Shown: positions 45,313 through 55,380 of the stretch, piece by piece
How the letters are laid out: each line of letters begins with the position of its first letter
Position numbering within the stretch: position 1 is the first letter of the stretch
NCBI RefSeq assembly: GCF_011745365.1
Contig: NW_024468910.1
Coordinates: 5,319,172-5,383,171, forward strand
Reading direction: 5' to 3'
DNA from: Cryphonectria parasitica EP155
Taxonomy: Eukaryota > Ascomycota > Sordariomycetes > Diaporthales > Cryphonectriaceae
Length of the DNA stretch: 64,000 bases
Made by a program: the position numbers and the translations under genes
Notes under the pieces: generated by a model
Seen by the model: only the letters and a program-made list of their open reading frames with translations
What the model was told of the DNA's origin: nothing
Database searches by the model: none

Positions 45313-46271
45313 TCAGAACCCGAGGAGCCGATTGCCGCGGACTAGGCCGTCAATGTTCCGCTGAACAGTCTCGAACCTCATGAAACCACAGCTCTCACTC
45401 TCCAGATGATTAATGATGCCAGCCAGGGTCGTGTATTCCCTTCGGCACTTTGGACAATGGTATAGAGCTTGCTGATCTGTGCAGACATAAATAAGACTCG
45501 ATGCTCTGGTAGCAAATTCTGTCTCTCCAACAGGCGCTTGAACGGTGTGTACTTACGAACAGGAGAATTCAGGTGTTGGTTGAGACTGTCGCATGTCTTG
45601 AATGTCCTCTGGCAGAGATAGCAAGCCCAAGCATAGCCATTCCACGCTCGGCCGGTTGCCTCGTACTTGTCCGAGCCATGCCACCCAATAAGCTTTTTGG
45701 AGATGACGCCATCTGGGTCAAGACGTCTGACCGTCATGTAGATCGTGTCTCGGTCGAGGTCTGGGGCGTTGGGGCAGGCACCACGCTCTAGATGATGGCA
45801 GAGACCGGTGGCAGTGGTGAAACGTGTCTTGCAGAAGGGACAGACGATATCGGTGCCTTGGTGTATGCGAGACCTCAGATGCTATAGAAACACACCTTCC
45901 TCATATCAGTAAAATGGGTTATTCGTATGGTATTTGATGTGTCTGGGAGAAGGTGATGTCAAGACACAGACCATCCTGATGTTGTTGTCATTGTTAAAAT
46001 GACGATCGCAGTCAGCACAGTAGAGGTGATCGTCAATCTCATGGCTCTTCAGGGCGTCCTCTGTCGGCCAAGTTTCAACACAGTGGTCGCACTCCCATTT
46101 GAAGTGATTCTTGTCCTTCATATGCTGGCGACGCGCACTCTCCGAGGCACAGACTCTGAAGCAGGTATCGCATTCAAAGAGGGGTCGTCGGTGGCCGGTA
46201 GCGTTGCAGTGGTTCTCGCGGGCTCGCCATCCTGCTGGAAAGACTTTGATGCAGGTGCCGCATTCGAACAT
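45313..46271 (-). CDS. C2H2 zinc-finger protein
   Basis: Three exons on the minus strand, 46271..45972, 45881..45557 and 45476..45313 (introns 90 and 80 bp), give 262 residues. It begins almost directly with a finger (MFECGTCIKVF). Further fingers follow: FECDTCFRVCASESARRQHM, WECDHCVETWPTEDALKSHE and YCADCDRHFNNDNNIRMHL, the last restored by splicing intron 1. Then come IVCPFCKTRFTTATGLCHHLE, WACYLCQRTFKTCDSLNQHL, and YHCPKCRREYTTLAGIINHLE in the last exon. Seven or so C2H2 modules occupy nearly the whole protein. Such proteins are usually nucleic-acid binding, but many fungal members of this layout are of unknown role. The last exon ends RGNRLLGF. The start could be slightly further upstream if another exon exists. 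Confidence 0.85.
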
Positions 46272-49187
46272 CTTGGCTTATTGGCAAGCACCCCAAGGAG
46301 GAGTTGTTGTGCTGGGCAGAGATGAGAAAGCTCGTCGGCGTGTTTCGCGGTCTGGCGAGGCCAACGCGTAATAGCTTTCCTTCCAAAGTTCGGAGTGGTG
46401 GCATATAAGATCGACAGGGACAGCCAGGAGGGCACAGACCATCCCTTAGAAACAGGGGTCCAGAGTACTCTCAGGTGGGTGCCTTGAAGGTGCTAGGTGC
46501 GTAAGGGAAACTGCAACAGGCCACCTGAAGCCCCCCGGCCGTTATTCCCCTTCTTTGTGTGAAACCCTTGTCAGGTTACCAGATAACAAACCTAGCTGGT
46601 TGACAGCTACGATAAGATATCGGATCGCAACTTGAACCCTGAATAAGCCCTAACCCTAGATATCAAAGCCTCCTCTTTGAATTCTGTGAAAATCTGGATC
46701 TGCTGATCACTATCTTATGAAAGGCCCCATGTTCTTAGTATCTGAAGGCTGCCCACAATTTTCGGCATATACACAAGACTCTGTAATCGAAAAACCCCGC
46801 ATGCGTTTCTTAAAATACGTCCCGCCTTTTATTCTTTTTATTTTATTTTACATAAGTGTTTGCTTGCTCTAAGCACAGAGTCTTTAAATAAAGCAGTCGT
46901 CATTTCTCAGATCCATGACAACTCGGTAATCTCATTGCCGTACAGTGTGTGCTGCTGCCAGGTGGAGGCAGATGGACCAACATTGACTCCCCACAGGATG
47001 GTGGATTTCAACCTCTGCCTTGACCGCATTGTTGATCAACAATATCTTGCCACTTTTGGGCTAGGATTTCAGGTCGAGCGCTTTCATGGGTGGACTTCTC
47101 CTGCCTGCACCTACCCAAGCACGTGCCTAGTCTTAAAGCTCAAAGGAGGGGCTTTCTTCCTCTGCCCCTCCTCTGCTGAACGTGTCAACATCCGTACCCA
47201 TGACTGTTGGCACATCGGTTGTAGAGCTTTGAAGTTTCAGGGTCTTCACGGCGGTATCTCTATTGCAGCTGACATAAAGTACCTTCCTCGTCATCTATTC
47301 CACTCTCAAAGGCCGCAAACCCTAGCAGGCGCTTCGCTCACATATACAGCTACTCCACTTGTATCGGAAAGCCACGGTAGCACTGGACCCATAGGCATGT
47401 GAGCCCCAGTCAAAATATGTGTTCTATGGTAGAACGTAGGCCTAGCACACCCCAAGACGTGACCAGTGCATAGGATCTGCACCTTGCCGTGAGATGGACG
47501 GCATTGGCAACATGTCCGGCGGGAGGAACTTCCTGAGCTCTCCAACGGTGTGATTGGTGCTGAGCTGCGAGATATTGATGTGCACGCGAGTCAGGGGTAA
47601 ATATGATCTCAATGGCTCCAACTGACAATTGGTTCAAAAACCTAGCATCATGCTGGCATCCGATATCCAGTCACAGCCCGGGAAACAGCATGAGCAGAGA
47701 GACTTTCTTTTTGCCGCCGAGGTGCTATAGCAGCGATCCGTCTTTGCCGTCTGTTCCGTCTTTTCGAGAGGCAAAAAACTATAGAGGAAGATTAGGAAAG
47801 AAAAAAAAAAGGAGAGAGAGAGAAAAGAGAAAAGGAAAGTTTAATGGCGAAGCCGTCAATTTCGCAAGACTGTAAGCAGTGACGGCATAATTGTTTAGCC
47901 TTGATCAAGAACAAAACTTGCTCTTTTTGTGAATACGTTCTTTTCTGGCCACGACGAGGTACCGTAAGAAGCCCCCAATAAAGAAACGCTGCAGTCGATG
48001 GGCTCCCACTACGGCTATTACTGCGGGTTGGCTACGGCAAACAGATTTGCGGGAGATCCATTTTGAAAGATTGCCTTGTCACTTTATGCCACTATTGCAG
48101 AGTCGGCCTGGGACAACTGAGGGCAGCTTACAAGCCTTTCAAAGCACCATGATTCCCGATGGTTGCATGCCTAGACTGATCGATCTTCTTTCAATGCTCA
48201 CATACCAGGTAAAGTGATTGCTATCTCTTGATTCCTTGCCACTGCGAAGCTAGCGGCAATACAAATGTCCATACATGGGTCCGTGGAAGAAAGGAGAAGG
48301 AGAAGAGAAGAAAAAAGAAGAAGAAAATAGCCCTGACACAGACAAAGGAAGAAGAAATGTTTGAAAAGGCTTATGTGTCAGTGGATGGTTGACATTGTGC
48401 GTATCATATGCTTGAAAGGCTGAATTGCTCATTGTGGGCAGGAATCGCCGGGCGGAAGAAATGAAGACTCAGTTGGTGGATCAAGCTATCTCCTCATCTC
48501 AAATGCTGCAAATACTGGATGAGAAGCATCTGCTTGGCGCTTCTGAGACCGCGAAATAATTTTCAGGCATCTGAATCATAAGCAGTCTCAGCCCATATCC
48601 TTGGCCAACCATTCATGAATTCCCAAGTCATACCAACTGAGTCGGAGAATTGAAGTTAAACTTTGTTGCATGTGAGAGAGTTCGAAGGCGACGACTCACC
48701 AGGACTTGCGCTAACAATTTCGTAGGAGCATCGAGCATCAGAAATCACGGCATATCTCGGATGCCCACTGATGGCAAGGCTAGTGCCTTGAGCTACTGGT
48801 TCAAGTCAGATACGCCATTCCTTCAGCTTCAGCTTTGCACGAGAACAGTATTCTTACTGCTGATTGTGTAATTCGGCATCACATCTTCACTGGAGCCTGG
48901 CTGGCAGCTTGTGCACCGTTGAGCAGATGAGACCGATCAGGCCTGGCGGCACAGACGGTGCCCATGATTAGACCTTCCTCGTTGAGTGTTGCAAAGTTCA
49001 CCTTGGATAGACCCATTCTAGGAGGTAATCGTGCCTTGGGCGATGAAATCTGTTTTTGAATGACCTGTTTAGGTATACCGTTATGGCGAATGGCATATCG
49101 TCTCTAGTCAAGGTCTGCTAAGATGCTGTAGATTGCGATGACGGATATTTTCTTTTCGTGGCTCGTATGATCGAGGTATGCCACAGC
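46272..49187. other. 2.9 kb without a supported gene
   Basis: A 180-codon plus-strand frame at 46860-47402 starts with ATG and lacks stops, but I find no domain and no splice partner. Its segment MVDFNLCLD recalls the start of a fungal PD-(D/E)XK-like domain only vaguely. A short CCCTAACCCTAG word lies near 46648 and an A/G-rich tract near 47797-47842. Otherwise nothing is recognised. Confidence 0.45.
47797..47842. repeat. Purine-rich low-complexity tract
   Basis: A run of A bases followed by GA units, with almost no pyrimidines. Confidence 0.8.
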
Positions 49188-49805
49188 TCACCAGAGAATA
49201 TCCTGTTCACTTGCCACCCCAAAGAGTCCTGCAGGCGCCCGCGTCGAGATTGGAAAAACCCAGTGATCTTCTAACACAGCAATGACATTCTCCAACAGCT
49301 CTCCTAGGGTCATCTGCTTGTATGACACTGGTACAACATATCCAGGGCAGTCCATCCAGACGGCAACGACCACATCGCGCCCACGTGTAGTCATCCGTTT
49401 GCACTGGGCAGTCGCCGGCAGGGACCATAGCAATCTATCTACCAAGAGCCAGCCAGGCTGAAAATCCAGGCGTGGACGAGTTCCAGAGTCCTCGGTAGTG
49501 TGGTGCCATGACTGATGGTGCAGCAGCTGGCGGGCGTGCTCTTGCGGGCTTCCAGCACATTTCCTATGAGCGAAGAGGGTCTGCTTTTCTTCGAATCCAC
49601 TCGACGCGGTGTATCCTAAGCCATTTACTCATCCCTCTTTCTGCCCTGTCTACTTGATTTTCACACCCCTGAAGAACTCCCACCGTGACGTGGGCTTCAA
49701 GGACTCCCACTGTGCTCTGGTAGCCTTGAACTTCAGCCTGGCCGCAAAATCCAGATTTGCCAAAGCACTCTCATCAACTTTATCTTGAATCCAGCTCGCC
49801 CCCAT
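49188..49805 (-). CDS. Hypothetical protein, two exons
   Basis: Exons 49805..49667 and 49615..49188 on the minus strand, with a 51-bp intron (G|GTGTGA donor, CTTAG acceptor), give 188 residues from MGASWIQDKV. The two frames are protein-like and join as WEFFR-GYTASSGFEEKQTLF. The second exon contains RGRDVVVAVWMDCPGYVVPV and MTLGELLENVIAVLED and ends EQDILW. I do not recognise the family. An adjacent upstream minus-strand frame (about 50013-49862) is also rich in Trp and protein-like, so the gene may be longer or this may be the surviving end of a larger decayed gene such as a HET-type protein. Confidence is moderate because splice signals are weak. Confidence 0.45.
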
Positions 49806-50746
49806 ATAGTGCCCTGCCTTTCCGGCGTGAGCTTACTTGGCCCTTATCATTCGTGCATAGAAGAGTTCTTGTTTGGGCGCTCATGGGTTCTTGTCTGGGC
49901 CATGGGCGCCCAAACCATATGCAATACGCAATGTTGTTCCAGAATTGAATCCAGGGATCTTCCGACAGCAACCAAGGCTGTATCATAGCGATTTTCCCTG
50001 CATCTTGCCCCACGCTCTGTTGAGACGATCGCAGAGGGCTCCAGGAAAGAGCTCGATAAACTCAAAACTGCGATAGATGGTATTCCGTCTTTGTAATGAC
50101 CTAGTGATCTCGGAAGTCATTCAAACTGTTCCCGAGTGTACGAGATGGCAAAAGCATTGCCTTCATGTACTTCGACTAATTAACGTATCGCGGACAATCA
50201 GGTGGCGACCCTGTTCTGGATTTTTCCAGAACGGACAGCATTCGTGACAGCAGTAGGTGAAGTTGACGACCCGAGCCTTCATGATGATCCAGATCAAAGG
50301 ATGAATATATCAATTTCGTATATATCGTGGCAGAGGTCAAGATCTGTACGTGTAGGGTAAGTAAGCCGGCCTGTGAAGTAGGACCACAGGTTATGCAGAA
50401 GAGGTTACTGTAGTCCCACCACCGACAATCCACATGTGGGTGCTGACGAGGGACAACTGTTTATCTCCACTTTTAGAGATGGCGCATAAGCTACCCGCTG
50501 CGGCTTTTTGCACACTACGGACAAGGCACCCGCGTAGGCATTCTGTCAGACGGCCATGATCGCACCTCAGATCTCACCTTCAGCCCCGAGCCCGGCGGGG
50601 CATTGCTAGGTCTTCCACATATTACTGCACAATTTACTCGACAAGGATTAGTTAGGCACACTAGCACAAGACTTAATATGTGGCTGCAGAGCCCGCTCAA
50701 CTCAGGCCCGACTCGACCCCTCATCTCCTTCTTCGCGACAGCAAGA
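49806..50746. other. Intergenic; possible further exon of the upstream minus-strand gene
   Basis: The minus-strand frame from about 50013 to 49862 (MIQPWLLSEDPWIQFW...) ends in a GTAAGC donor but cannot be joined in frame to the 188-residue model. The rest is unrecognised. The right end is the promoter of the membrane protein gene. Confidence 0.4.
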
Positions 50747-52030
50747 ATGGGTAATTTCTCTGTGACCGCCCTCCGACGTCAGTGGTCCAACCCTTCAGAT
50801 GTCTCCACCATCCTTATGGTCATCGGCGGTGATGTGGTCCAAAAGGCCTTGGCTCAAGGTACGGGGACCTGGTACTTCACCCCAGTCTGTTTTTCGTTCG
50901 GATGGGTCTCGTACGCCTTCATGGCGCTGGTCGAGATCATCGGGCACGGCCGCCTCCTGCCCGAGCCAGATTACCCGGTGAAGGTTTTCAACCTGAGGTC
51001 GGGCTACGTCCGAGAGAACAAGAATTGGGTTATTGGCCGGCTGCTGCGTGACATCGAAACCATGCATTCACGTCAACAACCTCTGACAGACGAGGGAATT
51101 CGGGTTGTAGTCCTGGAGGCCAAACCTAATCGGAAGGGGCCAACAGAACTCCCACTGGGATGGATCCATTTCTACGGGTTCATTGGTATCCTCATTCAGC
51201 TTGCTCTGGCCGCGATCCCTCTCGTGAGCTCTGGAGAGTGGGATATCATGATGATCACGGCCGCAGGGACGGTCCTCGTGCAGCTTGCCGGTTGTCTTCC
51301 TCAGTGGCGGGCAGAGAAGCTTCCCAACCGTCAGTCCAGTGATGCAAAGTTTGCTCTCACGCAGGGGAACGGATCACGCGAGATCATCGTCATCATAGGC
51401 AACGGCAACTGCTTGGACCTCGAGGAAATGTGTGCATCAGGGAGCCCCCGAGGCGGCCGGCCCTGGGAGAAATTCACCAGGACGTGGGACCTCTTTTCGA
51501 AGCCGGTATTCCAGTCAGCGGGGAGGCAACACCTGCCCACGCCCAAGCAGCAGCAGAGACAGGCTCGTACTATGCGAGGCTTGCCGCTCGGGTTCTGGCT
51601 CACCAGGATCGTTGTTGTGGCCCAGTCTATCCTCTGGCTGCTCCTTCTCGTCAACCTCGCATGCTCCCGAGACAGCGATTGGGTCATTATTGCCATTGGC
51701 GCCTTTGGAATGTTCCAGAATGGTTATCTTGCCGGGATGCAGCGGCCAGCCGAGCAGAGGAACCTCCCACTAAGGCAAATTGAGATAATCAGGGCCAAAA
51801 AGGTCATGGACGGGCTCATGGATCTCGAGGTGGCGTATGGAGGGGCTGAGTGTCTGCGGAACGAATTTTTCCCGGGAAAGCTTCGAGAGTCCGAGAAAAT
51901 GTGGTGGAATGGGCAAAGGGATACATATGATACTGCTAGGGCGGAGGCTGGGTGGCGTGGGACCCCTCGCAGCCGTCTCAAAACCACAGTAGTGGCTTCG
52001 GGATCGTCCACAAGAACTCCATCGCCATGA
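50747..52030 (+). CDS. Fungal multi-pass membrane protein of unknown function
   Basis: Single exon, 427 residues from MGNFSVTALRRQWSNP. The family is recognisable as a fungal-only group by the segment NPSDVSTILMVIGGDVVQKALAQ followed by TPVCFSFGWVSYAFMALVEIIG and the line RLLPEPDYPVKVFN. Hydrophobic segments appear near FTPVCFSFGWVSYAFMALVE, WIHFYGFIGILIQLALAAIP, MMITAAGTVLVQLAG, LTRIVVVAQSILWLLLLVNL and WVIIAIGAFGMFQ. A basic loop of ~90 residues separates the third and fourth. The frame is open back to 50603, but Met at 50747 was chosen because the family starts there and the upstream residues look like leader. No function is established that I can name. Confidence 0.8.
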   Translation: MGNFSVTALRRQWSNPSDVSTILMVIGGDVVQKALAQGTGTWYFTPVCFSFGWVSYAFMALVEIIGHGRLLPEPDYPVKVFNLRSGYVRENKNWVIGRLLRDIETMHSRQQPLTDEGIRVVVLEAKPNRKGPTELPLGWIHFYGFIGILIQLALAAIPLVSSGEWDIMMITAAGTVLVQLAGCLPQWRAEKLPNRQSSDAKFALTQGNGSREIIVIIGNGNCLDLEEMCASGSPRGGRPWEKFTRTWDLFSKPVFQSAGRQHLPTPKQQQRQARTMRGLPLGFWLTRIVVVAQSILWLLLLVNLACSRDSDWVIIAIGAFGMFQNGYLAGMQRPAEQRNLPLRQIEIIRAKKVMDGLMDLEVAYGGAECLRNEFFPGKLRESEKMWWNGQRDTYDTARAEAGWRGTPRSRLKTTVVASGSSTRTPSP

Positions 52031-52880
52031 GACAGCATCTAGGGGAGGGGGAGGTCACGTTTATCTTAACCATGCAGAACAATCCCTTCATATAATAAGC
52101 CTCTGTCACAAGTTATGAGGTTATAGCTTAATTCTCCAATATACAAGCTACAAAAAGACTTACTATTTGTTTTTATCAAGACCAAAGTACTTGATCAGTG
52201 CCTTGCACTAGCTGTTGTCGGTCGCATATACTTATAGCGTAGCATACTTGGTCTTCTATCACTCCACTAATAGGTTTCACTTGCCACAGGATAAACTTCT
52301 TTTTCCTGTCTTTTTTTCCCTTCTGTTCTTCCTTCCTTGCTTCATCAATCACATTCTCTCTATTAGAGACCCGACCATGCATTTGAACAGGACTAAAATT
52401 GTGACGTGTGAAGTATTGTACGCTCTCCGTATTTAGATGCTTCCACTTTCACTCTGCCAATTGCGTCTTTCCTTCGCCAGCTTTTTGGCTATCGTGCTCC
52501 GAGGCTATAGCCCCCCGCTCGAATTTGCATCTCACATTCAGTCTATATGAAGGCTTAATCAATTTAGAGGGGACAACCCGGGTTTTAATTATAACAGGTG
52601 GGCTCATGTGTGTCTGCAGGTGGGAGAAGAGCGCACGAGGCGACTATAACAACGAACGTACGATAGAACCAAAAAAAGAAAGCACTTATATGTTTGTCAA
52701 CAGTTACTTATCAGACATGAATATGATACTGAAAATTATTTGAGATTTCAGTCGTTGAACCGATTATAGAAGGAACGACTAGAATATCTGATGGGTTGAG
52801 GACACATTTGGAATCGTTAATTCGAGGCTGATTTTGGGTCAGCGTAGAGTAAATTGCAAATTTGTGGTGTGATTAAGCAT
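52031..52880. other. Intergenic with a relic of the F-box gene
   Basis: Contains 3' flanking sequence of the membrane protein gene and the duplicated F-box 3' tail listed separately. Nothing else recognised. Confidence 0.55.
52416..52535 (-). pseudogene. Degenerate duplicate of the F-box gene 3' end
   Basis: About 100 bases here match the last 30-35 codons and stop region of the F-box gene (52890-53001) in the same orientation and about 470 bases away. Shared words include TCCACTTTCACTCT/CCCACTTCCACTCT, CTTTTTGGCT/CCTTTTGGCT and GCTCGAATTT/GCTCAAATTT. Most differences are transitions. No further homology extends upstream, so this is a tail fragment left by a tandem duplication or a deletion. 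Confidence 0.6.
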
Positions 52881-54092
52881 CTAATAATACCTGTCCTCAC
52901 ACATCAAATGCTCCCACTTCCACTCTGGTAGCTTAACCTCTCCTTTGCCGGCCTTTTGGCTGTCGTAGTTGGACCCCATGATGCTCCGCTCAAATTTCTC
53001 TTCCATCGAAAATTTCTTCCACTCTTTACGGCGTGTTTCCCTCCAAGCTACTGCTGCCTGGTTCAAATCATCCGGTACACCATATTTCGCCCAGTAATTC
53101 AATTCTGTACGACAATATGCAGGCGCTGCCACGTGTATGAACAAACGGCGCAAGCCATCGCTCGCTGCTGCTTGTTGACCGGCCTTCAGATGATCAGAAG
53201 AAGTCCCCCTGAAGAACCCAAGAGGGCGGAGAAATGCAAAACATCCCTTAACGATAGCTTTATATGCATCGCCGTTAAGCTTCTGGCGCGACTCGGGTGC
53301 CCAACACGCGTGTCCATGTTCTGCTATCTCGAAACGAAGCGTGAGCCGCGGTAGGTCCAGGAGATCCTTTGCCCATCGGAGTGTCTCGAACCAATCTACA
53401 AGATCAGGGTCGTCGGGCGCTGGTTCCCGATCGATAGGCGGAAACACAATATCCAAGAAGCCTATATATTGCAGAGATGCCGTGACAAGACCAGAACGTA
53501 GGAAAAGACTGGCCGAGTAGTGAGCAGGGTGTTGACCAGTGGGTGGATCATTCATCTCTACGCCACTATGGGGCATGACAATTACACGATTCTGATTGAA
53601 GAAGATAGACTGCGCATCGCGGTAAAAGTGACGTCCGACAAGGAATAAACCTGATGGCGGAGTCCAACATCGGCATCCGTCTGTGTTTGTTGAGTAGGCC
53701 GTGTGGCGCCGTTGGCAGGAACAGTCTCCCTGACCTGTGTGCTGCCAGCAATTGCGAAATATGCATGCGTAGTGGAAATAACCATTGTCGCAAGGACAAT
53801 TCTGAGCACCTGGCCACCGGTCCCGGCTCATTGGAATCCAATCTTGTCCGGAGTCAGGACAAGGATACGATCGCACGCCATATGAAAACCGATCGCAGCG
53901 TTTCTGCCGATTTTTGAGATGATACTTCCTGGTCGGATGCCATTGGACCTCTTTGAGAGGTATTACCAAGTCTGTATAACTGAGGATGAGCATACGTAGC
54001 TCGGTTGGGAGGTCCATGAACCGGAAAGCTGCAATCGCCCGGGGAGCTCGTCCCGTGGCCTTCAGTGCTGCAGCTTCTGCAATCTTTCCCAT
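52881..54092 (-). CDS. F-box domain protein
   Basis: Single exon, 403 residues. The F-box is at residues about 24-45 (FRFMDLPTELRMLILSYTDLVIP) and would link the protein to Skp1 in an SCF ubiquitin ligase. A Cys-rich stretch follows (about 77-145: SYPCPDSGQDW, CPCDNGYFHYACIFRNC, CSCQRRH, CRCW), which may bind zinc and is shared by a group of fungal F-box proteins with long uncharacterised C-terminal regions. The segment LFLVGRHFYRDAQSIFF is typical of that group. No WD40 or leucine-rich repeats are present, so the substrate is unknown. The first Met was used; a later Met26 would remove part of the F-box. A 3' tail copy lies nearby. Confidence 0.8.
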   Translation of the reverse strand: MGKIAEAAALKATGRAPRAIAAFRFMDLPTELRMLILSYTDLVIPLKEVQWHPTRKYHLKNRQKRCDRFSYGVRSYPCPDSGQDWIPMSRDRWPGAQNCPCDNGYFHYACIFRNCWQHTGQGDCSCQRRHTAYSTNTDGCRCWTPPSGLFLVGRHFYRDAQSIFFNQNRVIVMPHSGVEMNDPPTGQHPAHYSASLFLRSGLVTASLQYIGFLDIVFPPIDREPAPDDPDLVDWFETLRWAKDLLDLPRLTLRFEIAEHGHACWAPESRQKLNGDAYKAIVKGCFAFLRPLGFFRGTSSDHLKAGQQAAASDGLRRLFIHVAAPAYCRTELNYWAKYGVPDDLNQAAVAWRETRRKEWKKFSMEEKFERSIMGSNYDSQKAGKGEVKLPEWKWEHLMCEDRYY

Positions 54093-54116
54093 ATCTCCAT
54101 CTCGGTCCTGGCAGAG

Positions 54117-54653
54117 TCAGAGATGGCACTTGCGAAGAACCGGAAAATAAGCGAGACCTCCGGCGGCTAGCTTGGCTGTCTGGGTGTCTACGGTATCGCA
54201 GACGATCGAGAGCTCCAGTTGCCCAGCCAACACGGTTTGCCCAACCTCATGAGCCGTGTCGAGCCACTCGTCCAAGAACTTCTTGTGTTCGATGACGGAC
54301 TGATCAAGGGGGGTCCGTATATTGTCTGACGATGGAGCGCACATAGCTGCCAGTGGCCTTTTTGAGATAGACGGGATCTTCGGGAGACAGAAAGAAGCTA
54401 CGTAGATCGAGCTGAACGTTTCTATGCCGACTACGCGTCAAGATACTGATGGTCTCAGTAAGGATGGCTGTAATCTTCTTGCTGACCCTGGCACACTAGA
54501 TCACCTTCTTGGTATCACTCTTGTGCTGGACAACTGAGCCCAATTTGATGTCGTAGTTGACTTTGTGAGTGAATATAAAATATTGGTACTTTATGTCGTT
54601 GTAATTTGGAAAAGGCAGAAATTTCTTACCTGTGACTGCGAGAATGGTCGTCA
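54117..54653 (-). pseudogene. Broken hypothetical gene upstream of the F-box gene
   Basis: On the minus strand a start MTTILAVT (54653) runs to a GTAAGA donor and, after a ~74-bp intron ending ACAAAG, continues as VNYDIKLGSVVQHKSD. The frame then meets an in-frame TAG after KKVI, continues protein-like (CARVSKKITAILTETISILTRS...), and is shifted by one base in a run of six C bases near 54310. After the shift it continues as DQSVIEHKKFLDEWLDTAHEV to a stop at 54117. A stop plus a frameshift in otherwise coding-like sequence indicates a pseudogene, unless either is a sequencing error. The family is not recognised. Confidence 0.5.
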
Positions 54654-55380
54654 TGATGAATATAGTTCTTGAATTTAGATGACCAATATCATGGTAATAT
54701 TGCTGAGTGACGCAGGCCCCTAGGCTCTTTTAGCACTAAACACAAACACAGACCTCAGTGTTAACAGGTCATCAATGGCGAGCCAAACAACAGCATGAAC
54801 ATGATGTAAAAAACATGATGTAATTACCCATGACGAGAAGCCTCTCATCCTCCATCTTCAAGGACAGCCAAGTCCAGTTCAAGTCTACTTTCTTTCTTCA
54901 TCGAGGCTTTTTTGACACAGGAACAGCACATGAAGCAAAATGTGCTATGGATTGAGTAGCCAGCCAAGCCTTACGGATGAATTAAAGTTCAAAAGACACA
55001 ATGAAATGCAATACAAGAGAAGAGAGATCATGGTGACTTGGAAGAAGCCCTTTTCGTCCAGCCCCCCACCCCGGGCCGGGGGGGGGTTGGTTAGGTGGTT
55101 CTGAGTCGGTCTACAAACGAGTCTGTCAGCACTAATAATACACATCATCAGGGACTAGTTTCTATATCGCATGATGGGCTCGAGTGCAGTCTTTCTCTTG
55201 GCATAGATATCAAATACTGGCTAGCGCTGAGAAAAAAACCTACCTAGAGTCCGGGGTTGCAACGAACAGTGAGTGGAGCAAGAGACACGTGACAGTTGTC
55301 AGACTTCTCCCCTATTACAGACCAGGCTATCGTTCTCGCCAGTTCAGGATTGACTTGCTCCAATCTCATACCCTGGCAGC
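54654..55380. other. Intergenic, no supported gene
   Basis: Upstream of the HET gene. It includes a G/C-rich palindrome-like stretch near 55065-55090. No gene recognised. Confidence 0.55.

Noticed and set aside
46648..46659. CCCTAACCCTAG telomere-like word (also GGGTTAGGGT near 12969)
   Set aside because: Fewer than two full units; far too short for an interstitial telomere and common by chance.
46860..47402. 180-codon plus-strand frame
   Set aside because: No recognised domain; resemblance of one short segment to a PD-(D/E)XK-like domain is too weak to name it.
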